From positions 235,010,618-235,074,617 of the forward strand of contig CM076190.1 in the NCBI GenBank assembly GCA_038277395.1: DNA of 64,000 bases. The letters run 5' to 3'. Below are positions 23,178 to 34,649 of this stretch, piece by piece (the first letter of the stretch is position 1; every line of letters begins with the position of its first letter). The notes below the pieces were generated by a model. That model was not told where the DNA came from, did not search any database, and worked only from the letters and a program-made list of their open reading frames with translations. Made by a program: the position numbers and the translations under genes. This DNA is from Dryocosmus kuriphilus (Eukaryota; Arthropoda; Insecta; Hymenoptera; Cynipidae).

Positions 23178-23930
23178 GTGTTACAACGCATTGAAGCTGT
23201 CGGGTACCCATGCTTACAGTACCTACCTTGTATCCGATTGTGGGTGATTAGGAGATGGGGAGACGTGAATTATCACCTTACCCAGCTTCTCTCTAACTAC
23301 AATTACTGCCCGTGTGAGATAGACAATACGGAGAATACTTTCCCTCACTGCGATAGGTGCTTAATCGCACGGGTAGAGCTGGACAGCGAGTTAAAAGCCA
23401 AATTGACTCCAGTCAACATTGGAGCACTGATGATTCTGTCCCAGACTAATTGTGAAGCTACGGGTGGATTAGTAGAGGGAATTCTGTGTCAAATGAAAAA
23501 GTAGGAACAACTTAGTGACAGAAGGATCTAGAAATCTAGTAACTAACCCCTCCAAGTTGTCGAAGTCCGCCGAGCCCGGCGCCCTATAATAGTGCTACTC
23601 AGGACGACGCGTTCAATCTTTGAGGAAGGACAGTGAAATCTGTAGCACTCGCAAAACGAGTGGGATTTGCAGGACAACACTCGTATATGGCGTAGGATAG
23701 AGATTTTAGTGGACACTGCCACTTTTTAGGCCGGGCACTACACTCCAGCAACTCTCATACTTATTTTGGCGCCTTTCTGGCCATGTCAGGGTTTTCTACC
23801 TGCAATTTTTCCTACACTGTACTTTTACCTTGAGTGTGACACTGAGCTATCGACAAAGTCTCGAGCGGAAAGGTCAGTTGGTTCCCGTGCCTTCCCATTG
23901 TTATACGATTAGAGCCGGTTGAGTAAAATG
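23178..23930 (+). mobile_element. R1-clade LINE, 3' end of ORF2 plus 3'UTR
   Basis: A 108-codon frame (23,178-23,504) ends the ORF2 of an R1-type LINE: it carries WGDVNYHLTQLLSNYNYC, the C-P-C / H-C-D-R-C zinc-type cluster found after the reverse transcriptase, and the closing LxPxNI...EGILxxKK block. A GC-rich 3'UTR follows with tagtggacactgccac. The reverse transcriptase itself is missing, so this is a 5'-truncated copy. It is a different piece from the ORF1-bearing copy at 6.2 kb; they need not belong to one subfamily. Confidence 0.75.
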
Positions 23931-24400
23931 AAGCTTTGATCATATATTAATAACTGGAATTTTATATATATAGGCCGCATCAACTTCTCTACATTATTAG
24001 GAGAAAATTAAAGAAAGTTGGAAAAGAATCGAATAATATCTTAAATCCCTTTCGATTTAGATACTTTTGTCTGCACTGTCTGAGAATTATTTCAATCTCT
24101 TTTATCACTGATGATATCAACTGATTTTCGACAAATTTCTTTCCATTTCCTTCTAATTACATACAGTAATTGATTCAGCTAACTAAAATTTATTTAGGGA
24201 ATGCTTTCCTAATTTCAGATTTTGAAACGTGGCTTAGTTTCATAATAATGAAAGACGTCGGATGTTACAGGTATACGAGAGAGCTCGCCTGCTCCCCTAG
24301 AATAATCGAATGGTGAAGACTGACAAGAGAAGGTGTATTACACCTTCAGACTTAGGAAGGCAGCAGCCCCTGAACCGGTCCAGATCACTGGATTGTGCAT
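23930..24400. other. Intergenic DNA, nothing recognised
   Basis: AT-rich sequence without frames or repeats that I could name, between the LINE 3' end and the CTACT microsatellite. Confidence 0.3.
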
Positions 24401-24682
24401 CGACGCTCTACCGTACTCTCTACACTATCCTACTCATTACTGAACTCCACTCTACTATCTACTCTACACTCTAGTATACTGTACTATACTCTAATCTAAT
24501 CTACTCTATTCTACTCTACTCTACTCTACTGTACTCTGCTCTACTCTACCCTACTGTACTGTACTCTACTCTATTCTACTCTACGCTACGCTACTGTACT
24601 CTACTCTACTCTACCCTACTCTACTGTACTCTACTCTACCCTACTCTACTGTATTCTACTCTTCTGTACTCTACTCTACTCT
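24400..24682. repeat. (CTACT)n microsatellite
   Basis: An imperfect array of the pentamer CTACT (variants CTGTA, CTCTA, CTACC) about 280 bp long. Higher-order repetition is visible (ctactctactgtactctact recurs). Confidence 0.95.
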
Positions 24683-24739
24683 GATGACGAAAAAAAAACC
24701 GAAAACACCCGAGATAAAGTTTAAACTAAATATATTAAA

Positions 24740-25440
24740 AATTTCAATGGAAGCTGAATTATTTTTGAGATTTATAAGGATTTTAAGAGATCTTAGGGTC
24801 TTAGATCTTAGGAATCAAGGGGTTTTAAGGGATTTTTAAGATTTTAGTGTTTTCCAAATACTTCCAAAGTCATGAAGAGATTTCAAGAGGTGTTTAGTGG
24901 AATAAATTGGACTTTCAAGAGATTTTGAGGGTATAAAGATAGTTTGCAGTCCTCACAGGTTCGATTGCATAAAAAGAAGACGTTTTCGTTGAACTCAAAT
25001 ACTTTATTATTTTTTGATTGTCAGTGTTCTTATGTTAAACACAGACTTGATAATAAATTAAATAAAAACTGTAAGCGCCAATTGTTGACCATTTTGTAAA
25101 ATAAAAAATATAATGTTCAGGCCTTGAAGTATAACTTTGTTTTCAATACTTTTACGTGTCTCGCATAGTTTCGCGGGAAAATTGAATTCTTGATTTTTAT
25201 TGTTAAGATTCTTTTACGAATAAGGCGAAAAGTATGCGCCTTATCAAAAAATGTTATGAGGAAAATTTGTAGCTTCTTGAGGTAAATAAATTTGTTTCCT
25301 AACATTTTTTTCGAATCTCGTATACCTTTGCTGATAAGCTCATATCTTAATATTTAACAATATTTTTCACAAATAAATCGAAAACTATGAGTCTTACAAA
25401 AAATAGTATGAAGAAAATTTGGATGTATTTGTATAGATGA
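24740..25440. repeat. Dispersed duplication/satellite block
   Basis: Bases 24,740-25,130 align with 19,850-20,170 and 60,395-60,600. Bases 25,130-25,440 are two units of the family with tctcgcatagtttcgcggg and aaaactatgagtctta, also present at 31-32 and 40 kb. No gene. Confidence 0.65.
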
Positions 25441-25906
25441 AACCAGAACCGTTGGTCAAATATTGCTAATTAATGAACTGGTCCTTTAATTTAGGTCTTA
25501 GCAAAGGGCGCTGAAGAGCAATCAAATCCCATTAGTATTTCGAAATTATCCGATATACGGACGACAACTACGAAAGAAGACAGAGACTAATCAACGTTAA
25601 ACCTGTTTTTTCGGATTCAGGGTGTATCGAATCATCGAGATTTAATATAAAAGAAATACGTTCTGATTGAGATGATAATGCAAAAAATAGTGTAAAAATA
25701 GTTGAAACTATAAAGTTTAGAATATTTTTACACTAATTTTTCTTTTTTAAAAAGCTAATTTTCGGCTGCTTAAAAAGGCTACTTTTTTCTTTAGAAATAT
25801 ACTTTTTTGTTACTCCTTTTAGAGTCTCAGAACATTTCTGGGCCTGAAAATTATATTCTTATTTTACATTTCTTAAAGCTGAATAAATATCGTATAGAAT
25901 TGTCGT

Positions 25907-26365
25907 CTATACAGGTTTTGTTATAAAATTATATGCGATTAGGCGGTGGTTGCCCACTGGAGCTTCTCTAATTTCTTCTGTGGACAAATTAGTCAACTCG
26001 CCACTTGTCATGTTTACTTTCGACCTGGATGGAAGCTTCCTTTTAGTTACATAAGAATATATTCCAATAAGAGTATCATTATTCTCCACTATTGCAACGG
26101 CTTCACCCTGGAGTGTTGCCAATACAGTTTGTTCTTGGGTTGAAATGGGTTCAAAACGATTGTCTCCTGCTCGCATTCTAAGTGTTTTATCAGCAGGAAA
26201 TGTGTATCTTTGAAACTCGGAATCGCTTATTCTTATTCTTGATGGGAATAAGATAAATATTTTCATATCTGGCAAAAGAAAAACGTTTAGCAGCTGGAGA
26301 TCTGTACATGGCACGAAGAGGAGAGATGGCAGGTGGACTCGGAACTTCAGCAGGTCTCGCAGCAC
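25907..26365 (-). CDS. ORF downstream of gene B, probable 3' coding part
   Basis: A 152-codon minus-strand frame, open from 26,365 to 25,907, with coding-like composition (balanced Glu, Thr, Arg, Val; ending FITKPV). It overlaps the 3' part of gene B exon 3 in a different frame. A splice acceptor (ttttcttttgccag) lies at its useful start near 26,278, and a GTGAGT donor lies about 101 bp upstream of it, but joining those two is out of phase. Either one indel (the aagaataagaataag stretch is a likely place) separates it from exon 3, or it is a separate terminal exon with a donor I have not identified. No known domain was seen. Confidence 0.45.
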   Translation of the reverse strand: MLRDLLKFRVHLPSLLFVPCTDLQLLNVFLLPDMKIFILFPSRIRISDSEFQRYTFPADKTLRMRAGDNRFEPISTQEQTVLATLQGEAVAIVENNDTLIGIYSYVTKRKLPSRSKVNMTSGELTNLSTEEIREAPVGNHRLIAYNFITKPV

Positions 26366-26509
26366 TCACAGAAAACCAGGCAGGAAGTCTCAGAACTTTA
26401 ACATGGCTCGGATCCGTGACAGGAAAATGAGGTCCGCTAGGAGAACAAGAAGATCCTGTACAAGGAACAGGTTCCAAATGACGGTAACAATCAAACTGTG
26501 AACTAAATT
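26190..26509 (-). CDS. Gene B exon 3: secreted protein of unknown family
   Basis: The acceptor cttcttgcag (AG at 26,511-26,510) is followed in phase 1 by E-F-S-S-Q-F-D, matching the donor phase of exon 2. The frame continues 105 codons to a stop at 26,190. It starts Cys-containing (FDCYRHLEPVPCTGSSC), then becomes rich in Pro, Ser and basic residues (VLRLPAWFSVSAARPAEVP). Gene A has a truncated paralogue at 5,718-5,873. With exons 1 and 2 it would make a secreted protein of about 170 residues. No family is recognised and I do not assign a function. Duplicated, rapidly diverging and lineage-specific in appearance. Confidence 0.55.
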
Positions 26510-26514
26510 CTGCA

Positions 26515-27725
26515 AGAAGGAACAGAAATATTTTTAAAACATTTTTGGCTCTTCGTAACCTCGGGCAGAAGCACATATAGTTTTGGTCTGGTAGACAATA
26601 TGATCAACATCTAGCCTCGAATAAATAATCTATAAAGCGTATATCGGCTTAAAAACGATATACACAGTGAACTCCAGGGAATAAACTTGTTGAAGATCAG
26701 TCTGATTACCAAGTTCAGATTTACATGATCAACTACTGCAGATGGAAAAATTAATTTGTATACAACATTGTTCATGTATGTCGAGTGGCGGTGAAATAGT
26801 TTTAATCGGAAACCGTAAGGCGGTCCTGAGTTAGTTATGACGAAGGATGTCAACTTTAAGCTTAATCTTTCTAAAGTGGTAAAAATGATGAAATATCAAA
26901 CTTTTATCACGTTTTTGGAACATTTAATCCATTTTTGGCGCCGTATGTATAATATCGCATATCTGAGGTCAGTAGCACAAATCGCCTATTTCGGGAGCTT
27001 CGAGGGTGACCTCGCACGAATAAATACAATATTCTTGACGATGTGGAACAAAAATCATTAAACAATGTCTTTCTGTGATTACAGTTTATTATCCAGCATT
27101 TACTGCTCATTATTTCAAATATTTTTTTCAGTTCTGTCATACTTCGACAAATAAAATTTTGTTTAAAAAAATTATCGTTTAGTACTTCAGAATTATTCTG
27201 TTTGTTAAGAAATTCTAGTGTCAAAAAGTTGTGCTTAATATTGCTTACGAGTATAAATACCTAAAGTGAGCTACTTTTATAAAGATTATTAAAATAATAA
27301 ATAATTCGTGTTGGATAATAAGGTATCATGATAGGAGTACGTTATTTAACATTTTTAGTCTATATCATCAAATGTAATATATTTGTATATACGTTTATTC
27401 AATTTGTTTAAAGAAACATCAATTATTGTCAAACAAGAAACTATTACAGTGAAGGCTCACCGTTTACAAAATTATTAAAGTAGAACGCAACGCCCACATT
27501 TCTTTAATTACATTGGACTGACCTTCTTACTTACATGGAGAAAATTTGTGTTTATTTTCATCCATAAAGAATGTCACTATTAGTTGTTGAGATTAAAGTA
27601 TAATTTCGGATAATTGGTATTATGTCCTCATATACATAAGCTGATCATTTCGTTTACAGTTTCTTTAGTGTTAGGCAAATAATGTAATTGCACGCGTAAT
27701 CCAGATTTTAATAGCTGGTGCTTAC
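26515..27725 (-). other. Gene B intron 2
   Basis: About 1.2 kb of AT-rich sequence flanked by phase-1 splice sites. It is the uninterrupted version of gene A intron 2 (5,880-13,690), which shows that the LINE, the compound hAT-containing block and the small TIR element entered copy A after duplication. Confidence 0.6.
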
Positions 27726-27875
27726 CAAAGTGACGACTAGGACCTTCTACACGAGGACGAAGTTCGCTTGGAGGCAGAGGTTGAATTCCCAAGGAATGAA
27801 GAAGTTCATCAGGAACTCTAACTCCGCGACGAGGTTGAGGTCTGATAATAACAGAATGTGCGCAAAGACTTAATT
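27726..27875 (-). CDS. Gene B exon 2: Pro/Arg-rich secreted segment
   Basis: A 150-nt exon, phase 1 at both ends. Acceptor ttccctttacag (AG at 27,877-27,876); donor CACTTTG/GTAAGC (GT at 27,725-27,724). It reads E-L-S-L-C-A, then RPQPRRGVRVPDELLHSLG and IQPLPPSELRPRVEGPSRHF. The RPQP-RRG block contains a dibasic pair that could be a processing site (inference only). Gene A keeps the first half at 13,690-13,761. Phase symmetry means this exon can be skipped or duplicated without changing frame. Confidence 0.6.
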
Positions 27876-27879
27876 CTGT

Positions 27880-28915
27880 AAAGGGAAAAAGAAGTGTATT
27901 ATAATTATTTTTCGTTTTCTTTTCGGGGTAAGCAGTCTTTTAAATACAGTCTCGTCACTTTGTAGAGGATTAAGAAACTTAGATGGTAAGGTTAATGATA
28001 GGATGCGTATGAGGGCAGATAGGTTTTAGATCATTCTATAAATCGCATCCTGCTCATTCAAACAACGTACTTGATCGATGAGACCGCTCCATCTTGAGTC
28101 GCTGATCGATCACTCTAGCAATCACCACCGGTGGACAGTTTCACACAGCCAGAAGAATCGATACGCTTTACTCAAACCGTATTCATTAAGCGAAAGCCCT
28201 CAAGATTCTAAATTTTTTAGCGTTTCAACATCCTTTTCAATATTACTGGAGTTCCTGATGAATTTAAGAAATATTTCCGGCCTTTAAATGATCAAGAAAT
28301 TGATTTTTTTGAATCGAAGTCTAAGCTAACGTCTTCCCAGACATTAAAGAAAATATATTTTTTTAGAGTTTCGAGTATATTTAACACAACTCCAGAAGAA
28401 TTCTTGAGTTATCTGCAGAGAAATATTCGCAAAGAAAAAAGCTAAGTGCTACAGCACATTGAAAATACACCAAAATTTTCGAGTTTGAAAATTTTCGTAT
28501 TTGAAGGCTTCTGGTTCGTGTTATGCCCGCCTCCCCGCTTCTCTGAACGTTTAAAAATCTCAAGAGTTCCTTTATTTATGATTAGGGTTTTGCTTCCCTC
28601 CCGGAAGGTTTACAAAAAAAAAGTTCCGTAACATTTTTTGATCAACCCAAAATGAAAGGAGTTACAGAAGTTTCAATATAACCCAAAAGATTGTGAAACT
28701 AATTACTTTCAAATTTAAAGCAGTTTGATCAGTGTTCTATTATCCTCCTAAGAAGCTCAACGACAAAGTCTTGAAAGACTTTTCGATCACCCAGAAACAA
28801 AAAGGTTACAACGCTTTGAAGATAGGTAAAAAAGTATATAGTTTGAATATTTTCGAATTGAAAGAGATCAGATTATACGTGTTCCCCGCAGCTTCCCCGA
28901 ACAACCTAACAAAAA
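27880..28915. other. Gene B intron 1, proximal part, nothing recognised
   Basis: AT-rich DNA with a few short frames (for example 28,732-29,004, which runs into the minisatellite and so is not a gene). It connects exon 2 with the 32-bp array. Confidence 0.35.
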
Positions 28916-28916
28916 A

Positions 28917-29355
28917 GTTTTGCATACCAAGAAATCATAAGTACCAGAGATTTTCATACCAGGAGAGCATAAAAGCCGGATGTTGGAATACGACAATATC
29001 ATAAGCGTTTTACCTCGGAATTCTAGGAGATCATAAGCAATTGTGCCTGGGATGGAAGATCATAAAATCCAGAGTTTGGCATATTAAGAGGTAAGAAGAG
29101 CTGGAGCTTAGCAAGCCAGTAGGTTATAATCGCCAGTGCTAGGTATACCAGCATGTCATAAGCGACGGAGTTTGGAATACCAGAAGATCGTAAATGCCAG
29201 AGGTTGGCATACCCCGTGGATCATAAAGCCCGGAGCTTAGTATACCAGAAGATCATATGCGCCAGAACTTGGCATACGAGGAAATCATAACCGCCGAAGT
29301 TTGAGGCATAAGGAGATCATAAGTTCCGAGGATTGTCATATCGGGAGATCATAAG
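28917..29355. repeat. 32-bp minisatellite, copy B
   Basis: About 14 diverged units with the ATACCAG.AGATCATAAG core, in intron 1 of gene B. Its right flank (29,360-29,620) matches that of the copy C array (21,340-21,590), so the array was part of the duplicated unit. Confidence 0.88.
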
Positions 29356-29359
29356 CGTG

Positions 29360-29775
29360 CAAAAAATTATTTAAACAATTGAGAACTGCTTAAATAATTT
29401 AAAAATATATTTAGCGAGGAAACTTTACTCTAAAAATTCGTTAGTTGTGCCTACAAAGTGAAACTTTTCATAATTTGAGGGAAGAAAAGATTATATAAAT
29501 ACAAATTATTCCAAGTTGACGAACAATACGTTTTGAAAAAAAATGTTGTTTGAGCATTCTTCAACTATATTATCTATCTCGAAAAATAATATTTTTTCAC
29601 GATTTACATCCAAAAAAATTCTTTAAACAAACGGTAGTTTTTAATGTGATTTTGAGTTAGCTTATACATACACAAAAAGTTGCATTTTACCAGAAAATGA
29701 TAGTTTATTTCAAATCCGGTATTTACAAATATTTTTTGCCATGAATATGGTATAAAACAGTCATTTTGGATTTTT
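29360..29775 (-). repeat. Gene B intron 1, conserved block (left half)
   Basis: Aligns with 21,340-21,720 and 15,300-15,520. The alignment breaks at about 29,775 and resumes at about 35,250, which defines the limits of a large insertion in copy B. Confidence 0.6.
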
Positions 29776-30639
29776 CTGCGTTATTCTGGGTACAATGCAA
29801 GGGGTTTGGGTAACTCAAAATTCTAGTTTATATGGTGGAAGTAATTCCTTAAGCCTTGCTTACAAAGCACAGTGGGACAAGCCTGTACATTTAGCGATCA
29901 CCCTACTTGCCTGCCCTTGTAACACCTTTAATTCTGCAGTTTTCAGAACATTGACTTGAAGTTTGACAGACAACTTAAGAAATATGTCTTTTTCAAGATT
30001 CCGCAAGATTTTTCAACTTAGTCTTAAAAGGTCGTATTTTTGGAGAATTTTGACTTTAACTAAGGATTGTACGAAATTCACGCCTTCTAGATGCTTCGAG
30101 TTTGATGGTTGCTTTCTTTAAACTCCAAATTACAATCCTTGAACATATCATAGCCGGATATAAAACAATGGAAGAGCTGTATATTGTTCTAAGTGATAAT
30201 TCGCTTTAGAAACCCCCATTTCCGCTTCTCCGATCGGTTTTTGATATGTCAAGTTATAAGTTGCTAATTTTAGTTAAGAAAATCATTCACGTATCATTTA
30301 GAATAATTTTGTGCCATTGCACCAATAACTTGAAAGTGATATTTATAAAAGTGAAATATAGAAATATTTTGAAACATCATATAAATGAAATTGAATTTAT
30401 AAGAGCTTACTTATTGTGTGCGCATCTTGCCTTTTATTTGCGTTTTGGTAATCTTAGAACCCTAAATCAGGATACTAAACTTTCTTCTTGTCCAGAAATA
30501 TTTTTCTCATCATCCTCATTTTCTTCTTGTCCATAAATCTCTTCTTTTTCATCCTCACTTTCCTCTACTTCACGAATCTCTGCTTCTTGATCCTCACTTT
30601 TCTCTTGTTCAACAACCTCTTCTTTGTCGTCCTCACTTT

Positions 30640-31760
30640 TAACATTCTCATCTCAATGAGGAGGTATTAGTTTTATGTGAAAACTGACTTTCGCGGATTG
30701 CATGAAATCTCGACGTTTCATGATCCCCTAAATCCGAAAAAACAGGTTTTACGTTGGTGTCTGTCGTTCTCGTTGTCGTTGTCGTTGTCGTCGTTGTTGT
30801 CGTAGCCTGTTAGCACGATAACTTTCGAAGGACTAATCGGATTGGATTGCGCTTTTGCACACTTCTTCAAGGCGTAAAAGGTAAGGACGAGTTCGTCAAC
30901 CAGCGGGTTTTGACCAATGGTTCTGGTTTTATGCATAATAAATTCTTTCTAAAAATCAAAAGTTCAAATTTCCCGCCAAAATATATAAGATACGAAAAAA
31001 TCATAATAAACGAAGTTGTTCAGCTCAAAAATATCTTCATATTTACTCCATACCATTTTCTCGAAAAGACGCATGGTCTTTAAGTTATTCATGAAATATA
31101 TTAATTCATATAAGGAATCCACTTTTCCGCAAAAGTATGAGAGATACGTGAAAATATTAAGAAACAGAATTATTCACCTTCCAAAGACTTACAATTTCTT
31201 TTGAAACCATTTTTTTGATAAAACCCATACTTTCTTCAGTAAACGTATAATACCGTTCTTTTAATCAAAAAATACATTACTATACAGTCAATAAAAAGTT
31301 ATTAAAAGTTATTGAAAAATCTGCCCGCTACTCAGGCGCATTCTCATCACGCATCTCGCGCTCACCAATCAATGAAATTATATCTAAAACGTAAATTTCT
31401 TCATTTTTTACATAGTTTGGCTGAAAAATGCAATTTTTTACATTCTCATCAGAGAAGGTATTAGATTTATGTAAAATTTGGCTTTCGCGGATTTCATGAA
31501 ATCTCTAAGTTTTGAGACCCCCTGAATCATAAAAAACGGTTTTTACGACCGTGTCTGTCTGTCTGTTGTCGTCCTTGTCGTTGTCGTCGTTGTCGTCGTT
31601 GTCGTCGTCGTTGTCGTCGTCTGTGATCGCGATAACCTTCGAAGGACTACTCGGATTGGAGTGCGCTTTGGTACACTTGTTTATGGGGTAAAAAGGAAGA
31701 GCAAGTTCGTTACCCAGCGGTTTTTGGCCAACGGTTATGGTTTTATCCATCAAAAACAGT
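30640..31760. repeat. Direct repeat pair (~790-bp spacing) with GTCGTT microsatellite
   Basis: Bases 30,640-30,960 and 31,430-31,770 are diverged copies: both contain a ttatgt..aa..tggctttcgcgga stretch, a (GTC GTT)n run and a ccttcgaaggacta-type block. On the minus strand each holds a 72-82-codon frame ending in Asn/Asp runs encoded by the microsatellite; the frames begin differently and I do not regard them as genes. Confidence 0.75.
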
Positions 31761-32420
31761 TTTCACAAAATCAAAAAATCTATTTTCCGGCTAAACTATG
31801 AGAGGTGCAAAAAAAATGTAAGAAAGTGAAATTATTCATCTCAAAAAAATCTACCAATTTTGTCTTAACCATTTTCTGATAAAACGAATGTTTTTTGTTT
31901 TAATCAAGAAAACGCTATTAAAATTAAATAACTCGGGTTTCCCGCCAAACTATTCAAGATACAAAAAAATGATAAAAAACAAAGTTGTTCAATTTAAAAA
32001 GATCTACAAATTTTGTTGCAACCATTTTTTGATAAAATGCACGGTTTTTATTTTTTTATCGATAAAACGTTATTAAAAATCAATATTTTCAAATTTTCCG
32101 CCAAACTATGCAAGATACAGAAAAATAATAACAAACAAAGTTGTTCACCTCAAAAATATCTACAAATTTTTTCTCAATAATTTTTTTTAACAGACGCGTA
32201 GCTTTTGAGTTATTCGTGAAATATGTTATGAAATATAAAGAAAACCACTTTTCAGCAAAACTATGCAAGATATGAGAAAGTATTAACAAGCAGAATTGTT
32301 CACCTTGGAAAGAGCTACAAAATTTATTTATAAGACTCATTGTTTTACCTTTAAGAAACGAAATCCTGTATTGTGAAAATTCGGAAAATCACAAAGAGCT
32401 TTACCAATCCACAATGTGTT
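31760..32420. repeat. Satellite-like units (aaactatg.aagata / acaaagttgttca family)
   Basis: Units of roughly 170 bp recognised by ccgccaaactatgcaagata, acaaagttgttcacctcaaa and atctacaaatttt. The reverse complement of 31,900-32,520 aligns with 39,950-40,600 inside the large TIR element, so both elements share this module. Confidence 0.75.
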
Positions 32421-32429
32421 TTAAAAAGT

Positions 32430-32690
32430 GTAATTATCGAGCGCGAAGCGCGAGTGTCATGATAAGGGCGATAGAGCCTTAAGTAAAATAATTTCTTTTG
32501 TAATTTTTAATTTAAAGGTATATACGATCCATACACACCGAGCGCGTAGCGCGAGGTGAATAACCTATCGAGCGCGAAGCGTGAGCCAAATGTCGAGCGC
32601 GAAGCGCGAGTGGCAACAGACGCGCGCCCTAGGCGCGCTCATACTTCGCGCGAAGCGCGTGATGAGAATGCGCCCTTGAAGCGGGCAGAT
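32430..32690. repeat. Cluster of GAGCGCGAAGCGCGAG palindromes
   Basis: The 16-bp near-palindrome cgagcgcgaagcgcgag recurs at about 32,436, 32,540, 32,568 and 32,594, with the related gcgcgaagcgcgtgat at 32,648. It stands out by its GC content against AT-rich DNA. Similar motifs occur at 35,060, 38,768, 39,855 and 40,050. Confidence 0.85.
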
Positions 32691-32733
32691 TTTTTCAGTT
32701 TCGTCACCCTCTTGCTTCTCTTCATTTTCTCTT

Positions 32734-34643
32734 CTATTTTTTAATAAACAAAGAGCTTCTGGTAGCCCAAGTTCCTTTTTTTTCTTGAATGTATTTTCTC
32801 TTTTGCTGCGGACTACTGGATCTGAAAAAATGAGCAGGTTGTGGAATATGTCCTGATTCGTGTAGGTCCTGGAATTTTTTCTTGCTTTGAATTTGCGGTA
32901 ATGTCGAATATCTTTGTTTCAAGCTGCTTGTCGTTCTTCTTAATGCCTTTCTAGAGAAACTATAGCAACTTTTATAATTTCCGTACCATGTATTATTATT
33001 TTGTGTATTGATGCTGGCATAAAATACAAATGATACAACGAACCGTTCTTCTCTGCTGTTTGCTTCGTATGTTTTTCGAATTCGACTAAATCTAATTCTT
33101 GACCGGAAGATACGCTTTGAAGGATAGCTGCAAATTTCGTGATAAGGTATTAATCGAGACCAGTAATTTTTGCTGTTACTTTCAGAACCTGGAAAAATCT
33201 TCTCGCTGTGTATGGCTAATTGTAGGAATTAAGAGGAAGACATTCAAGCATTCTGATCCAAGCATGCAAATTCGATATTGCTCAATTAATGCCTTTAGTT
33301 TTGGTCTTCATTTTATGAATTTGTTTTAAATTATTCATTTGAACCTGACGCGCATTAAAAATATAGCATCTCATTGCAGACTTTGTTCAAGTTACAATAT
33401 TGCACACTTTCCCATCAATCATACTTAAAATCATCTTATAATTTATTTCGAAAGATTGGCCGTTTATTTCAACTTCAAATGGTTTCAGATTGTTCATTTG
33501 GGACTGTGAATTTTGATGTTGATTAATTATAACTTCAGTGCTTTCTTTCACGAATTCGATTTTGATAAGTCTGCAATAGTTAGGAGATGATGATTTCTCA
33601 TCTTGCCAGACTGTTATTGTTGAATTAATGTCGAACAATTTTATTGGAACAAAGATTGAGAAAAAAACACTCGAATCATCAAAGTCAGCTTCATTTAGGT
33701 TGTAATTATTACTTTGAGATGATGCACCATCAAGTCCATATTTGAGTATCATAGTCATCGATTTTACGACAACTTGTAAAATCGTGGCACCTGTATGGTT
33801 CAATATTTCTTGTAGCTTTACTTCAGCGTTTTTTCTTCAGGGAGATAACATATCTTCTTGGCTTGTGAAAATTTGTAATATGTCGGAATTTCTTTTGGAC
33901 ATAAACTTCGAATTGTTGAGTATTGGTACTTTGTTACCTTTGCAGTGGTCATTACTGCAAGAACATTATCCTCAGAGTTCTCAATCGGATCAGTTTTAAA
34001 AGTCTCGGTCAAGTGCTCAATTTCTTCAGGATTCTTTTCGTAAAGTGGTGTAACTATCTGAGAAAGGTGACGTTCTCCTACGCTTTTCAGTTTAATGGAT
34101 TTTTCATGGATCAATTCATCCATAGAAGCACTTCGAAGGTATTCTGTTCTTCTTCTCTTTTGCCTTTCCTGACAATCAGCAAAATATTTCGTTATAACTG
34201 TTGACTGACATACGTAGATAATTTGAAAATTTAACCTTTTATAGTTTATGTGATTATATATTTTATGATACGTTTTATCAGGATAGAGTTATAAATCATC
34301 TTAAGTCGCTTTAATTCAAATGCTCATTTCTCGAATGATGCTTGTTTCTGCAATCAATATAAACAAATGTCATAATAATTTAATATTATTGAGCAAAATA
34401 ATAATTTTTATTTTATTTGATTTGAAACTGTTTACTTTTACAAAAATTTGATAACCTCATTATACAATATACATACCGTTCTTGTTGGATACATGATAAC
34501 CCTTGAAATCCTTCAGGATACAAAAAATCTTTCTTTAACCACTCAGCGTTCTCTTTTTGAAACGTTTTCAATGAATATCGACATGTAGACCATCTGCTCC
34601 ATAAATTTTTACAATAATCGACTAATGATTTTGAACGAGACAT
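32734..34643 (-). pseudogene. Transib/RAG1-like transposase pseudogene
   Basis: Transib transposases are the DDE recombinases from which RAG1 descends. Minus-strand fragments in family order: SKSLVDYCKNLWSRWSTCRY near 34,630; a Lys-rich segment with MDELIHEKSIKLKSVGERHL (34,123); YGLDGASSQSNNYN (33,720), equivalent to the DG-S-GQS block holding the first catalytic Asp; TVWQDEKSSSPNYCRLIKIE (33,600); MIDGKVCNIVT (33,400); NLHAWIRMLECL (33,230); ARRFFQVLKVTAKITGLD (33,170); and a C-terminal SSLKQRYSTLPQ part ending at 32,734. A GT donor (ER/GTATGT near 34,466) and an acceptor near 34,360 suggest an intron. Stops, frameshifts and an internal deletion between HAWIR and ARRFF, which removes part of the catalytic core, make it non-functional. 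Family assignment is from remembered motif order. Confidence 0.65.
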
Positions 34644-34649
34644 TTTCAG

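Noticed and set aside
24400..24682. Telomere-like repeat
   Set aside because: The pentamer CTACT is not the insect telomere repeat TTAGG and is imperfect.
28732..29004. 90-codon plus-strand frame as a gene
   Set aside because: Its second half is translated minisatellite (ccaagaaatcataagtacc...), and no homology or splice context supports it.
14735..29355. 32-bp direct repeats considered as CRISPR-like arrays
   Set aside because: Units are contiguous with no unique spacers, are diverged, and lie in a eukaryotic genome within introns.
30718..31753. Two minus-strand frames ending in Asp/Asn runs
   Set aside because: The acidic runs are the translation of a GTCGTT microsatellite in a tandem duplication.
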